A stretch of 38,685 bases of DNA from Candidatus Bathyarchaeota archaeon (GCA_012515445.1 JAAYYI010000046.1:1-38685), one strand, 5' to 3'. Counted from the first letter of the stretch, positions 17,457-25,660 are shown. Notes: generated from the sequence alone by a model not told the origin. Made by a program: numbers and translations.

Positions 17457-17876
17457 TCAGACGAATTTACGTAGAGTCTCCTCTAATTCGTCAAAGCCTC
17501 GGATAATCATGTCTGAATGGTACACTATCCAGGGGCTTAGGCACTTGATCGGCGAAACCACAATGATCTGTTTACCCTTGCGTTTAGCGTAGAACATCTC
17601 CATGCAGGCGCCAGCTGAGAGAACCGGCAGGTACACGACCATAATGTCACATCGGTCGGCATCGTCGAGATCCCGTTGCACAAAATCAAACGTAGGCACT
17701 TTATCCCACCAGCACTCCTCCGTGCCTTTGTAGATGACTCTTTCCCGTTTCCAGGGATCAATTACTTCTAAATCAAGTTTATTGGCTATGGCGGTTACTG
17801 TTTGGCGGTAATCCTGCTGTTTTTCCATACCGATTATGGGACCCGAAATGAATAGCTTCTTCAACTCAGCGACCAA
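17457..17876 (-). CDS. Nucleoside 2-deoxyribosyltransferase-like protein
   Basis: A 139-aa cytosolic protein. It begins with LFISGPIIGM, matching the N-terminal strand and glycine of the nucleoside 2-deoxyribosyltransferase fold. It then has the segment FVQRDLDDADRCDIMVVYLP, and LSAGACMEMFYAKRKGK, which matches the family region that carries the catalytic Glu (typically SxGTxxEI). Family members cleave or exchange the glycosidic bond of deoxynucleosides or related nucleotides. The substrate is not predictable. The start is a TTG; a second TTG four codons in is possible. It lies 59 bp upstream of mntP on the same strand. Confidence 0.7.
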   Translation of the reverse strand: MVAELKKLFISGPIIGMEKQQDYRQTVTAIANKLDLEVIDPWKRERVIYKGTEECWWDKVPTFDFVQRDLDDADRCDIMVVYLPVLSAGACMEMFYAKRKGKQIIVVSPIKCLSPWIVYHSDMIIRGFDELEETLRKFV

Positions 17877-17967
17877 CTATTACTCTATATACCGCAACGT
17901 AATAAATAGCCCTCAACGCTACGCAAAACAGAGTGCATTTTAAACTCCCTAATACTACTAGTTAATT

Positions 17968-18720
17968 ATGCGCAGTCAAGAACTCATTTTAGAGCGCTAC
18001 GAAACCGATAAAGTAAAAAACCGTTATCTAGAAAACTATGACCCCATACTTGAGCCGTGGGTAAAAAAGGAAGTCGCACTACTGGAAATCGGGCTTCATA
18101 AAGGCGGCTCACTGCTGCTTTGGCAAGATTACTTCTCGAAGGGAAAGATAACTGGCATAGACATTCATCTACCAAAAGAGTTCCAGCCGACAGAACGCAT
18201 CAAGGTTTTCGAAGGCGACCAAGCAGACACGGCATTCCTTTCAAGGGTTGCAAAAGAGACAGCGCCCGACGGGTACGACATCATTATCGACGACGGATCG
18301 CATATTGGTGAATTCACAAGAAAATCGTTCTGGCACCTCTTTGATAACCACCTAAAACCAGGCGGATTATACGTGATTGAGGACTGGTACACGGGCTACT
18401 GGGAGGATTGGCCAGACGGGAAGCAATACATAGAAGAAAAAGCTGGGAAGCCAAGTTTAAAATGGCGGCTCATTTCCAAAGCGAACGCACTTGTCAGGAG
18501 GCATAACCTCAAAGTGCCCTCTTCTCTGTATAGATTATCCAAGAAAACCTACAGCTCCCACAGTTATGGCATGGTTGGATTCATCAAACAACTTGTTGAT
18601 GAGCAAGCCGCCGCTGAACTTACCAAGGGACGCTCCGATGGTACGCCGCAGAGGCAATCCCGCTTCGAGAGCCTGCATATTACGCCGTCAATTGTTTTTG
18701 TAAAGAAAAGTCAAACGTAA
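17968..18720 (+). CDS. Class I SAM-dependent methyltransferase
   Basis: A 250-aa soluble methyltransferase. SAM-binding motif I is ALLEIGLHKGGSL (about 33-45), motif II is GIDIHLP, and the acidic loop IIIDDGSHIGEFT is followed by LKPGGLYVIEDWYTGYW. That DDGSH...EDW combination resembles the macrocin/cephamycin O-methyltransferase group of cation-dependent sugar or small-molecule methyltransferases. The substrate is unknown. It may modify a surface glycan or metabolite, but no glycan cluster is adjacent. It is divergent from the deoxyribosyltransferase-like gene. Confidence 0.75.
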   Translation: MRSQELILERYETDKVKNRYLENYDPILEPWVKKEVALLEIGLHKGGSLLLWQDYFSKGKITGIDIHLPKEFQPTERIKVFEGDQADTAFLSRVAKETAPDGYDIIIDDGSHIGEFTRKSFWHLFDNHLKPGGLYVIEDWYTGYWEDWPDGKQYIEEKAGKPSLKWRLISKANALVRRHNLKVPSSLYRLSKKTYSSHSYGMVGFIKQLVDEQAAAELTKGRSDGTPQRQSRFESLHITPSIVFVKKSQT

Positions 18721-18796
18721 AAGGCTAAGAGTCTTAGTTAAACCTGCTTTTTGGCAATCTTATTTAGATGCTTAAATGCAGTATAGGTAGTTTATT

Positions 18797-19675
18797 ATGT
18801 CTAAGACTCTTGCAATGCAGGAAAAAGCCAGCGCATACGATAAAGTAGGTACCAGCCGCGCCGAAGTCAACAGGGCACTCACAGCCCTCAAAGAGCTCAG
18901 AGCAAAGTATCCCTTCACAGAAAACCTTCGGGAAATAGAATGGCTCGACCCAGACAAACTCTTCAAATTAAACCCAGATGAGACAGGGGAATTCTTTCGA
19001 CTAATAGAAACATACATGAGACCGCTGGGCTACGCAACCGTGAACAGCAGCAACGTCTACCGCAACGCCCGCCTGCAGATCAAGGACTTCAAAAACCTGC
19101 TACGATTAACCGTAGACGAACGGAAGTCTCTGGCTGAAAAAATCGATGCTCCATGGGATCGTATTGGAGGCTTGGGGCAGGACAAGCATTTGGCCAAGCA
19201 GATAATATTTTGCTTCAACTTTGACCGCGGCACCGTATTGCCCATCTTTAGTAATCAGCACCTGCGGCACTTCGCAAGCCGAGTTGCAGAAGGTACCAGT
19301 AGTCAAACTAAATATTTCTCACCTGGGCAAGAATACGAACACTACACCAAAGAGTTGATATCTTCAAAGAACAGCCGACCCATAACCAAAGCCTGGGATG
19401 TCACCTATTTTGTGCGGTTTCTCTATCGGACGTTTCCGCCGCCGGACAGTGAACGGATTGGAGTTAACGTTTCAAGCGAACGTAAAGTAGGCATGGCTAT
19501 ATCCAATGAGCAGCTTGAGTTACAGGGGTTCATGAGGCTGCTAGGTGAGCTACAGAAGCTGAGAAAAATCGATGGCGAACAATTCAGGAATTACCGCGCA
19601 TTGTGGAATTCGCAGCCGAGTGATCGTGAGGGGCTGGTGTTGCGTTTGAAACGGCTACTCAACCCCGAGGCCTAG
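18797..19675 (+). CDS. Hypothetical protein, 292 aa
   Basis: A soluble, strongly basic and alpha-helical protein that I do not recognise. It has charged helices throughout, a central stretch with aromatic residues and His (IFSNQHLRHFASR, about 151-163), and a C-terminal helical segment (LQGFMRLLGELQKLRKIDG). No signal peptide, membrane helix, nucleotide-binding motif or Cys cluster is visible. It lies 76 bp after the methyltransferase on the same strand. Codon use is like its neighbours, so it is very probably a real gene. Confidence 0.75.
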   Translation: MSKTLAMQEKASAYDKVGTSRAEVNRALTALKELRAKYPFTENLREIEWLDPDKLFKLNPDETGEFFRLIETYMRPLGYATVNSSNVYRNARLQIKDFKNLLRLTVDERKSLAEKIDAPWDRIGGLGQDKHLAKQIIFCFNFDRGTVLPIFSNQHLRHFASRVAEGTSSQTKYFSPGQEYEHYTKELISSKNSRPITKAWDVTYFVRFLYRTFPPPDSERIGVNVSSERKVGMAISNEQLELQGFMRLLGELQKLRKIDGEQFRNYRALWNSQPSDREGLVLRLKRLLNPEA

Positions 19676-19763
19676 TTTCCAAGCAAGAGGAAATTGTTGT
19701 AGCAACATCGGGAACTCACAATCCTTTAGAAGAAACGTCAAGCAAAGAACATCTTGGATTTAT

Positions 19764-19901
19764 ATGAACACACAACTTGAGGAGCCATCTCCTTATCCGC
19801 AGCCGAACCCTGAGCCTGAACCATCACCTAACCCGGAGCCACAACCTAACCCAGAACCGCAGGAGCCAGAGCCGGAGCCGCCGACCAAGCCTCCGCCATA
19901 A
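19764..19901 (+). CDS. Pro/Glu-repeat micro-ORF
   Basis: A 45-codon ORF whose product is almost wholly Pro, Glu, Asn, Gln and Ser, built on the repeating unit P-E-P-x-P (for example PNPEPEPSPNPEPQPNPEP), and ends PPTKPPP. The periodicity is visible at DNA level as CCNGARCCN units. No signal peptide precedes it, so an extracellular linker role is not supported. It sits alone between two larger genes with a T/A-rich sequence just before the ATG. It could be a real small protein or a degenerate repeat. Confidence 0.4.
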   Translation: MNTQLEEPSPYPQPNPEPEPSPNPEPQPNPEPQEPEPEPPTKPPP

Positions 19902-19944
19902 TTTATTTAGTTTTAATCAAGGATACCACTGATTATAGCTAACG

Positions 19945-21210
19945 GTGTTAAAGTTGGACACCTCGGTTTTTCGGGAACGATTACAGAACTTGATTAGTCA
20001 GCAGTGGTTCTTAGAGGGCTTTGTAGCGCCCGACTACTCAGGGCTTAACTTAAAGAACCTTGTACCGCAAATTGCGGCTTTATTCGGTGTTGGAACTCCG
20101 TACTGTTCGACTCTTCCTTCCGATTGTCTTGCCGAAAACGAAGGCGTAGAGAAGGTTATGCTTGTAATTCTCGATGGTTTAGGCTACAACCGCCTTCTGC
20201 ACCACATTAATAGTCACAACGGCACTTTTGCTGAAATCGCCGAGAAAGGTACTCTAAAACCTTTGACGACGGTTTTTCCCTCTACTACTTCAACCGCCTT
20301 GACCAGCCTATTCAGCGGATTATCGCCAGCCCAGCACCAAATCATAGGCTACCATATGTTCTCGAAAAAGTACGGGTTAATCTACAACACGTTGGACATG
20401 AAACCAGTCTACGGATACAGCAGCAGAGTTGAACTTGCAAAAGACTACGCACACCAAATACCACTTCTAGCGCCTCTACTGGAAGAAAGAGGTATATGTG
20501 TATCAGCAATCACAAGAAGCCACATAGCGGGAAGCGGACTATCGCAAATCACACACAGAGACCAAACACCAACTCCATATCTTTTAGCCTCTGACATGTG
20601 GACTCACTCAGCTCAAGCTCTGCAGAAAAACAGCCCAATGCTCTCAATAGTCTACTACAGCGGCGTAGATACACTTGCACACAAGTATGGTCCCTACTCA
20701 AAAGAGGTAACCTTCGAATTGACAACGCTGGAGCATAACATCGCTGACTTCGTTGGGGGGTTAAGTGAAGAGATAAAGAAGGAAACGCTTCTGGTGTTCG
20801 CCGCTGACCACGGGGTGGTAGAAGTTGGAAAATCAGTTTACCTTAAAGACTGCCCCGAATTGATGCAGCACCTGCAGCTACCTCCAGTCGGCGACTGCAG
20901 GGCATCTTATCTGTTCTGCAAGCCTAACCGAGAACAAGAATTCCGCGAAGCCTTTGAACGCCAATCGGAGAGGTTTAAGTTGATGCTGACTGACGATTTG
21001 ATAGGCAAAGGCGTATTTGGAGAACCATTAAGCCGTGACTTGCTTAAAGAGAAGCTAGGTACATTCACGGCCTTAAGCAGCGGCGGCGATGTTTTGGACT
21101 ACCCGTATTTTGAGGAGGATCGACAGAGTCCACAGAGAGGCGCTCACGGCGGGATGACTGCGGAGGAGATGATTATTCCACTGTTATCGATAAGGCTCTC
21201 ACAGCTTTAG
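19945..21210 (+). CDS. Alkaline phosphatase superfamily phosphodiesterase/pyrophosphatase
   Basis: A 421-aa enzyme of the type I phosphodiesterase/nucleotide pyrophosphatase group. Metal-binding and nucleophile positions are visible: VMLVILDGLGYN (first metal Asp, about 71-82), FPSTTSTALTSL with the likely Thr nucleophile, YYSGVDTLAHKYG (Asp and His), FAADHG (Asp-His) and GAHGGMTAEEM (His). It would hydrolyse a phosphodiester or pyrophosphate bond using two metal ions; the substrate is unknown. No signal peptide is present, so it is predicted to be cytosolic, unlike many relatives. It starts with GTG (MLKLDTSVF). Confidence 0.8.
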   Translation: MLKLDTSVFRERLQNLISQQWFLEGFVAPDYSGLNLKNLVPQIAALFGVGTPYCSTLPSDCLAENEGVEKVMLVILDGLGYNRLLHHINSHNGTFAEIAEKGTLKPLTTVFPSTTSTALTSLFSGLSPAQHQIIGYHMFSKKYGLIYNTLDMKPVYGYSSRVELAKDYAHQIPLLAPLLEERGICVSAITRSHIAGSGLSQITHRDQTPTPYLLASDMWTHSAQALQKNSPMLSIVYYSGVDTLAHKYGPYSKEVTFELTTLEHNIADFVGGLSEEIKKETLLVFAADHGVVEVGKSVYLKDCPELMQHLQLPPVGDCRASYLFCKPNREQEFREAFERQSERFKLMLTDDLIGKGVFGEPLSRDLLKEKLGTFTALSSGGDVLDYPYFEEDRQSPQRGAHGGMTAEEMIIPLLSIRLSQL

Positions 21211-21282
21211 CGTCGCAAGTGCTGTGTTATGGCAGTCACAAAAATTTATCCACATGACTGATTCATTGCGTTCGGTGCATTT

Positions 21283-21456
21283 ATGGCTGAACGAAATCAG
21301 AAAAGCTCCAGACAGAAAGTCCCCGATAAACCCACCCAATCCCCTGATCTGCCGCCGGGCGCCAGAGGAAACCTGCCGCCGATTCAACCCGAGCGGGTTA
21401 CGCGCCAAACGGCCAAAGATCTAGCGAAGAAGCCGGCTAACCAAACCCAGACATAA
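21283..21456 (+). CDS. Possible small Pro-rich basic protein
   Basis: A 57-codon ORF that begins MAERNQKSSRQKVPDKPTQS and ends in KKPANQTQT. It is hydrophilic, Pro/Gln/Lys-rich, probably disordered, and has no known domain. Codon choice is balanced as in neighbouring genes (CCG, GGC, GCC, CTG). Overlapping frames give Cys/Arg-rich products that look like shadows. It lies 73 bp after the phosphodiesterase gene on the same strand. Confidence 0.45.
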   Translation: MAERNQKSSRQKVPDKPTQSPDLPPGARGNLPPIQPERVTRQTAKDLAKKPANQTQT

Positions 21457-21769
21457 CCAAATCACAGACCCTTTTTATAAGGGGAAGGGGTAGCTGGCAA
21501 ATCAAACAGAACCCCAAAATGACCAAATGAGCATGCTCTCGGCATAGATACATAGCCGACTGCTAATTTGCCTGCAAACGCATAAGCACTTATTCTCAGG
21601 AACTGCAAACGCATTCTCCGCAGCCCGCTTTCTTTAGCAACCGTTGAGCCTTTAAATAAGGGGGTCTAGAAAAATCGCACATTAGATTCAGATTGCATTT
21701 TTATCAATCCTTTAATTGACCCTAAAGCATATTAGCTGTTCTACGAATCCATTCATCAGGTCCCATTGG
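21457..21769. other. 313-bp noncoding region with direct repeats and pairing segments
   Basis: No ORF of note. Seen here: a TATA-like TTTTTATAA (21472-21480); the pair GGCAAAT (21496-21502) and ATTTGCC (21566-21572) enclosing TCGGC/GCCGA (21539-21543 with 21555-21559); the 10-bp palindrome GAGCATGCTC (21529-21538); and a perfect 12-bp direct repeat, CTGCAAACGCAT, at 21572-21583 and 21603-21614. A second TATA-like TTTAAATAAG near 21652 probably serves the membrane protein gene. A small RNA is possible but unproven. Confidence 0.3.
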
Positions 21770-22192
21770 GTGTACGAAGAAATAATCTACCTCATCCTAT
21801 CGATAGTCTTCGAAAACGAAGGCGGCAACCTATATGGTGTCGCAGTAGGATTCGACCCAGCAATAGTATTCATATGCACACTCATAATCAACCTTCTAGT
21901 CGTATTCACAGCCTCAATGCTAATCGAAAGGCTGCTAAACTGGAAAAAAGGCTTAAGAGCATGGATCGAGCGGCGCACTGCACGTGGTCAACGCCTAATC
22001 AACAAGTACGCCTGGTTTGGGGTACTCGCCGGAACGTTTGTGCTTTCGCCTATGCAGACAGCCATCGTCGGCAAATTGCTGCTGATTGAACCAAAAAAGT
22101 TCTATCCGCCGCTTATTCTGGGAACGGTGCTCGGCTGCATGGTCTCGATGGGTGTAGCATTAGGCATATTCAAACTCATACTAGGCTGGTAA
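21770..22192 (+). CDS. Small integral membrane protein (small multidrug export-like)
   Basis: A protein of about 141 aa from GTG 21770, with CAGGT about 9 nt before it; an upstream TTG at 21716 would add 18 residues with no hydrophobic character. Three to four membrane helices are predicted: LILSIVFEN..., AIVFICTLIINLLVVFTASM, WFGVLAGTFVLSPMQTAIVG and LILGTVLGCMVSMGVALGIF. A basic cytoplasmic loop (RRTARGQRLINK) separates them. The spacing of the last two helices around KYAWFGVL resembles the small multidrug export (COG2426-type) family, but similarity is weak and no transport activity should be assumed. It is convergent with trmO, with only 5 bp between the ends. Confidence 0.65.
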   Translation: MYEEIIYLILSIVFENEGGNLYGVAVGFDPAIVFICTLIINLLVVFTASMLIERLLNWKKGLRAWIERRTARGQRLINKYAWFGVLAGTFVLSPMQTAIVGKLLLIEPKKFYPPLILGTVLGCMVSMGVALGIFKLILGW

Positions 22193-22197
22193 AAGCG

Positions 22198-22710
22198 CTA
22201 CTTGCAGAATCGCCCGTCATCACGGGTAAATTCAAGCTTATCGATTTTGCTGCTAAACCAACCAATCCGCTCTGCCTGCACACAATCAAACGCGGGAACA
22301 TACGGCTTGATATCCAAAAGCGGCGTTCCCTCCACAATATCCAAATCGCAGACAAACAAAACGTTGCCCTCGATACGCTGCAGCCTAACCACAGAGAAGC
22401 CGATCCGGTTAGGTCTACCTGGCGCACGGGTCGCGAATACGCCGTGAAGCTTATCATCCAAGAAAGGCTTAACCATCAAAGCAGAAGCCTTCACCAGATG
22501 CAGATGATAAAGTAGAATTATGTATGAAAAGCCTTCTAAATCAGTTAAGCCCTGTGCATATTGGGGGTAGATTTCGATTGTGCCCTCAGTGCCCCTTGAT
22601 GCGGCTGCCTGGATCGGCACGTTTTTAGGTTCCTTAAAGGGCGAATGGATTACACCTATTGCTTTAAAGGTAAATTCACTCAAGGCATTTCCATCTCTAA
22701 TCAGGTTCAT
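22198..22710 (-). CDS. trmO: TrmO-family tRNA (t6A37) N6-methyltransferase
   Basis: A 170-aa protein of the YaeB/VirR family. Members use SAM to methylate N6 of threonylcarbamoyladenosine at position 37 of certain tRNAs (giving m6t6A). Family hallmarks are visible: AIGVIHSPFKEP near the start, GLTDLEGFSYIILLYHLH, FATRAPGRPNRIGFSVVRL (about 93-111) and GTPLLDIKPYVPAFD. The fold is a beta-barrel rather than the Rossmann type. The start overlaps the end of modC by 14 bp, so it is probably translated from the mod operon mRNA. Relatives were once annotated as molybdenum-linked because of this kind of neighbourhood. Confidence 0.85.
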   Translation of the reverse strand: MNLIRDGNALSEFTFKAIGVIHSPFKEPKNVPIQAAASRGTEGTIEIYPQYAQGLTDLEGFSYIILLYHLHLVKASALMVKPFLDDKLHGVFATRAPGRPNRIGFSVVRLQRIEGNVLFVCDLDIVEGTPLLDIKPYVPAFDCVQAERIGWFSSKIDKLEFTRDDGRFCK

Positions 22711-23797
22711 TATCGGTAAACACGTTTAATGCTTCTGGGCTAAAGCAAACATGCACCTTATCGCCCACGCTTAAGCCTTGCTCCTTAATGGTGCTCAATG
22801 ATAGCCTGGCTTTAAGCTCGAATCCCACGTCAACTGTGACTTGCGCGGTTGAACGCATCGCCGTCAACTCTCTTATTGATCCCTCAACAACGTTGCCAAG
22901 GTTACATTGGGAATCAACGTTTTCTAAACTAATATCCTCTGTCTTTAAAGTAACTACAACATTTTTGCCTATTAAGCCAGATGGAGTGTTTGCCGCCAAC
23001 AGACGGATACCATTAGCTTCAATCTCTAACAGGCCATCACTCGATTTTACTGCCATACCATTAAAGGTATTGATTCCCAAGAACTTTGCCACATAACTTG
23101 AACGAGGTTTATCAAAAATCTCGCTAGCAGAACCAACCTGTTCAATGCGTCCGTTGCCCATAACCGCGACCCTATCAGACATAATAAAAGCTTCAGACAG
23201 ATTATGCGTCACGTAAACAACGGTGATTTGAAGTCTGCGAAGATAACTTTTTAATTCCAAACGGAAAGACTCGCGCAACTGCGGATCAATAGCTGATACG
23301 GGTTCATCAAGCAGGAGCACTTTGGGTTCCGTCGCTAGTGATCTTGCAAGCGCCGTGCGCTGTTTCTGTCCCCCGCTGAGTTGACTGGGGTAGTATTGTG
23401 CATAATCAGCCAAACCAACAAAGTCCAGAAGCTCCTTTGTTTTATTTTTAATTTGCTGCTCTGGCAGATGCATAGCTTTAAGGCCGTAAGCAACGTTGTC
23501 ATCAATGCGCATGTTAGGAAAAAGAGAAACAGTCTGGAACAGGTAGCCGATTTTGCGATCTGAAGGCTTTAAATCAACCCTTTTCGTACCCTTTTGACCA
23601 CTTACCATTACACCATTGATATGGACGTCGCCGCTGTCCTGACGTACCAAACCAGAAATGATATTTAGAAGCGTGCTTTTTCCGCAGCCATTAGGTCCAA
23701 GAAGACACAGAATCTCGTTCTCTTTCATTTCAAGAGATAAATCTTTAAGAACTGTCTTTTCACCGAAGCTTTTAGTAACGTGGTCTATTTTGATCAT
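22697..23797 (-). CDS. modC: Molybdate/tungstate ABC transporter ATP-binding protein
   Basis: A 366-aa ATPase subunit that powers oxyanion import. It has Walker A GPNGCGKST (about 34-42), a Q-loop in GYLFQTVSLFP, the ABC signature LSGGQKQR, Walker B LLLDEPVSAID and the H-loop VTHN. The C-terminal 130 residues form a TOBE/MOP-type regulatory domain, probably two repeats (NTFNGMAVKS... and ...VVEGSIRELTAM), as in ModC and WtpC where it can bind the oxyanion. It overlaps modB by 4 bp and trmO by 14 bp. ATP-binding subunits of this class cannot reliably be assigned to Mo, W or sulfate alone; the ModA partner supports Mo/W. Confidence 0.85.
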   Translation of the reverse strand: MIKIDHVTKSFGEKTVLKDLSLEMKENEILCLLGPNGCGKSTLLNIISGLVRQDSGDVHINGVMVSGQKGTKRVDLKPSDRKIGYLFQTVSLFPNMRIDDNVAYGLKAMHLPEQQIKNKTKELLDFVGLADYAQYYPSQLSGGQKQRTALARSLATEPKVLLLDEPVSAIDPQLRESFRLELKSYLRRLQITVVYVTHNLSEAFIMSDRVAVMGNGRIEQVGSASEIFDKPRSSYVAKFLGINTFNGMAVKSSDGLLEIEANGIRLLAANTPSGLIGKNVVVTLKTEDISLENVDSQCNLGNVVEGSIRELTAMRSTAQVTVDVGFELKARLSLSTIKEQGLSVGDKVHVCFSPEALNVFTDNEPD

Positions 23798-24678
23798 AAT
23801 CTTTTAGCCCCGAACCTTTTTTGTTCCAACAGTTTAACAGCGATTAACACTGCGAAAGAGATGGCAATTAAAATTATCGACAAAACGATAGCGCCGCCCT
23901 GATTGGAATAAAGCAGCGTATAGATAGCCAGCGGCATAGTTGCAGTTACACCCGGCAGGTTTCCGGCAAACATCAAGGTTGCACCGAATTCACCCATAGC
24001 TCTCGCCCAAGTCAGCATTGTTCCAGAAATTATTCCCCGACTCGTCAAGGGCAAAGAAATAGTGAAGAACACGCGAAGTCGTGAGCCACTCAGGATTCTA
24101 GCGCTATTATAGATGTCTTTGTCTAGGTTTTCAAATCCTGTTTTGGCTGCCCTGAACAAAAATGGAGAAGCTACAAAGACTTCCGCGATGATAACAGCCA
24201 CAGTATAGCCAGGAAGCGTAATACCTAAACTGCTAAGAAATGACCCCAGAACACCGCGTGGTGCAAAAGCATAGAGTAAGGCGACTCCTGCAACAGCCGG
24301 CGGCAGCACGATAGGCAAATCCATAATGGTATCGACGATGGCTTTTCCGGGAAATCTGCGTGTCGCCATAAAATATGCGGATGGAACCGCTAGGATAAAA
24401 GCGATAAATGCTGCAACAGCTGAGGTGTAGAGGCTTAACTGAATGGCGCTGATGACTTGCCAATCCTGTAATTGAGTCCCGATTTGGGTTGAATCAAGCC
24501 TGAGGAAAACAGACGATAAAGGCAACGCTATAAAGATAAAATATATGACTACGATTAATCCAAGTACAACAAGCGAGCTTCTATCGATAAGCGAAAAAAA
24601 CTTTTGTATTCCTGCCGTGGAGGTCTTCTCTACTTTATCGGGTTTGCTTTGACCTGAAATAGAGCTTGCTTGAGTCAA
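23794..24678 (-). CDS. modB: Molybdate/tungstate ABC transporter permease
   Basis: A 294-aa inner-membrane permease with about six helices after a polar N-terminus of roughly 30 residues. The first helix is VVLGLIVVIYFIFIALPLSS. The EAA-type coupling loop, WARAMGEFGATLMFAGN (about 224-240), is the characteristic ModB/WtpB/CysT motif that contacts ModC, and the family motif PIVLPPAVAGVALLYAF is also clear. It overlaps modC by 4 bp. A hairpin with a T-tract lies between modA and this gene. Confidence 0.88.
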   Translation of the reverse strand: MTQASSISGQSKPDKVEKTSTAGIQKFFSLIDRSSLVVLGLIVVIYFIFIALPLSSVFLRLDSTQIGTQLQDWQVISAIQLSLYTSAVAAFIAFILAVPSAYFMATRRFPGKAIVDTIMDLPIVLPPAVAGVALLYAFAPRGVLGSFLSSLGITLPGYTVAVIIAEVFVASPFLFRAAKTGFENLDKDIYNSARILSGSRLRVFFTISLPLTSRGIISGTMLTWARAMGEFGATLMFAGNLPGVTATMPLAIYTLLYSNQGGAIVLSIILIAISFAVLIAVKLLEQKRFGAKRL

Positions 24679-24691
24679 TACTTACACCGTT

Positions 24692-24727
24692 CTATTGGAA
24701 AAAGAGTGGAAGTGCTTGATAAGCACT
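24692..24727 (-). terminator. Hairpin between modA and modB
   Basis: One nt after the modA stop the minus strand forms AGTGCTT-ATC-AAGCACT, a perfect 7-bp stem with a 3-nt loop (24711-24727). It is followed by TCCACTCTTTTTCC. Partial termination or a 3'-end stabiliser here would yield more binding protein than permease, a common need in binding-protein transporters. Confidence 0.45.
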
Positions 24728-24728
24728 C

Positions 24729-25592
24729 TTAAATTCCAAACCCATAATATGCCAGTAAAGCCTGTCCCTGTTCAGATGACCAGTAATCCATGAATTTCTG
24801 TGCAAGCTCTGATTGGCTAGTTGAGCCAGTGACGGCTATTCCGTATGTCGCTTTTAGGTTTACCTCTGCAGGTATGGAAAGGAATTCGGTCGGTTGACCT
24901 GTTAAAGCACCATAGACACCATCGGAAGTGTATACTATGCCTGCATCGTAGAGACCTGTTTGGCCTGAGAGTGCAACTGCTCCAACAACGTTTTCAACGT
25001 TAGTTTCATATGATTTGACGTTGCTGTAAATGCTGGCGTTGTAGTTGACGTAGGCACCTGAAGCAACATAACTGGAGCTGCTTGGGTTACCCCATGTTGA
25101 TTCGATTTTCCAAATGGTTTTGTTTGCATAGTTCCCTGCTGGAACGGATGGTGCTGCTATGACGATTTTTACGCCGGGTTTCGCTAAATCCGCCAGAGAG
25201 GTAATGCCTGCAGGGTTGCCGGGTGCAATGATGACTGCCATACGATTGCTCGTAAAGTCTACAGCGTTGTCTTGGTATAGAAGTCCGTTTGTCTTTAGCT
25301 GGTTAGTCCATTTATTGTCAGCAGACATGAAAACGTCGCAGGGTGAACCTTCAGTGATTTGGGTATATAGCGCACCCGAGGAGGCTGCGTTGATGACTAA
25401 TTTGCAGTTGTAAGCTTCTTCAAATTGTTGGGTCATATTTTGTACGGCATAGGTTAAGCTGGCGGCGATGAATACTCGTAGTTCGGTAGGTTCAGATGGG
25501 GGAGATGCGTAATTACTGTAGATCATGTAACTTGCCGCTGAGGCGGCTGCTATAATTACTATAAGGGTTATTGCAAGGATTTTCTTGTTCAT
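24729..25592 (-). CDS. modA: Molybdate/tungstate-binding protein
   Basis: An extracytoplasmic solute-binding protein of the ModA family, 287 aa from the preferred start ATG (MNKKILAIT); an ATG seven codons earlier is in frame. An N-terminal hydrophobic helix (LAITLIVIIAAASAASYMIYS) acts as signal anchor. No lipobox Cys is visible. The oxyanion-binding signatures are present: VFIAASLTYAV, NAASSGALYTQI, PCDVFMSADNKW, plus TYGIAVTG and the C-terminal LLAYYGFGI. ModA proteins bind molybdate or tungstate tetrahedrally through Ser/Thr and backbone amides. It is the first gene of the modABC-trmO operon. Both in-frame ATGs lie within copies of a repeated ATCGATATG. Confidence 0.85.
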   Translation of the reverse strand: MNKKILAITLIVIIAAASAASYMIYSNYASPPSEPTELRVFIAASLTYAVQNMTQQFEEAYNCKLVINAASSGALYTQITEGSPCDVFMSADNKWTNQLKTNGLLYQDNAVDFTSNRMAVIIAPGNPAGITSLADLAKPGVKIVIAAPSVPAGNYANKTIWKIESTWGNPSSSSYVASGAYVNYNASIYSNVKSYETNVENVVGAVALSGQTGLYDAGIVYTSDGVYGALTGQPTEFLSIPAEVNLKATYGIAVTGSTSQSELAQKFMDYWSSEQGQALLAYYGFGI

Positions 25593-25660
25593 ATCGATCA
25601 CGTCAATACACATATCGATGTTACAATTTAATCATATCGGCTAAGTGATCGCTTATAAAC
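25590..25660 (-). promoter_or_regulatory. mod operon promoter with three phased repeats
   Basis: A TATA-like GTTTATAAGC (minus strand, 25651-25660) lies upstream of modA. Downstream, the plus-strand motif CATATCG(A/G) occurs at 25590, 25611 and 25633, so the copies are 21 and 22 bp apart, two helical turns. They overlap the expected transcription start and the start codons. This is consistent with an operator array read by an oxyanion-responsive regulator. It could also reflect duplication of the initiation site. Confidence 0.4.

Noticed and set aside
19764-19901. Reading the CCNGARCCN repeats as a CRISPR or tandem DNA repeat
   Set aside because: The units are short, degenerate and in frame with one ORF; there are no spacers.
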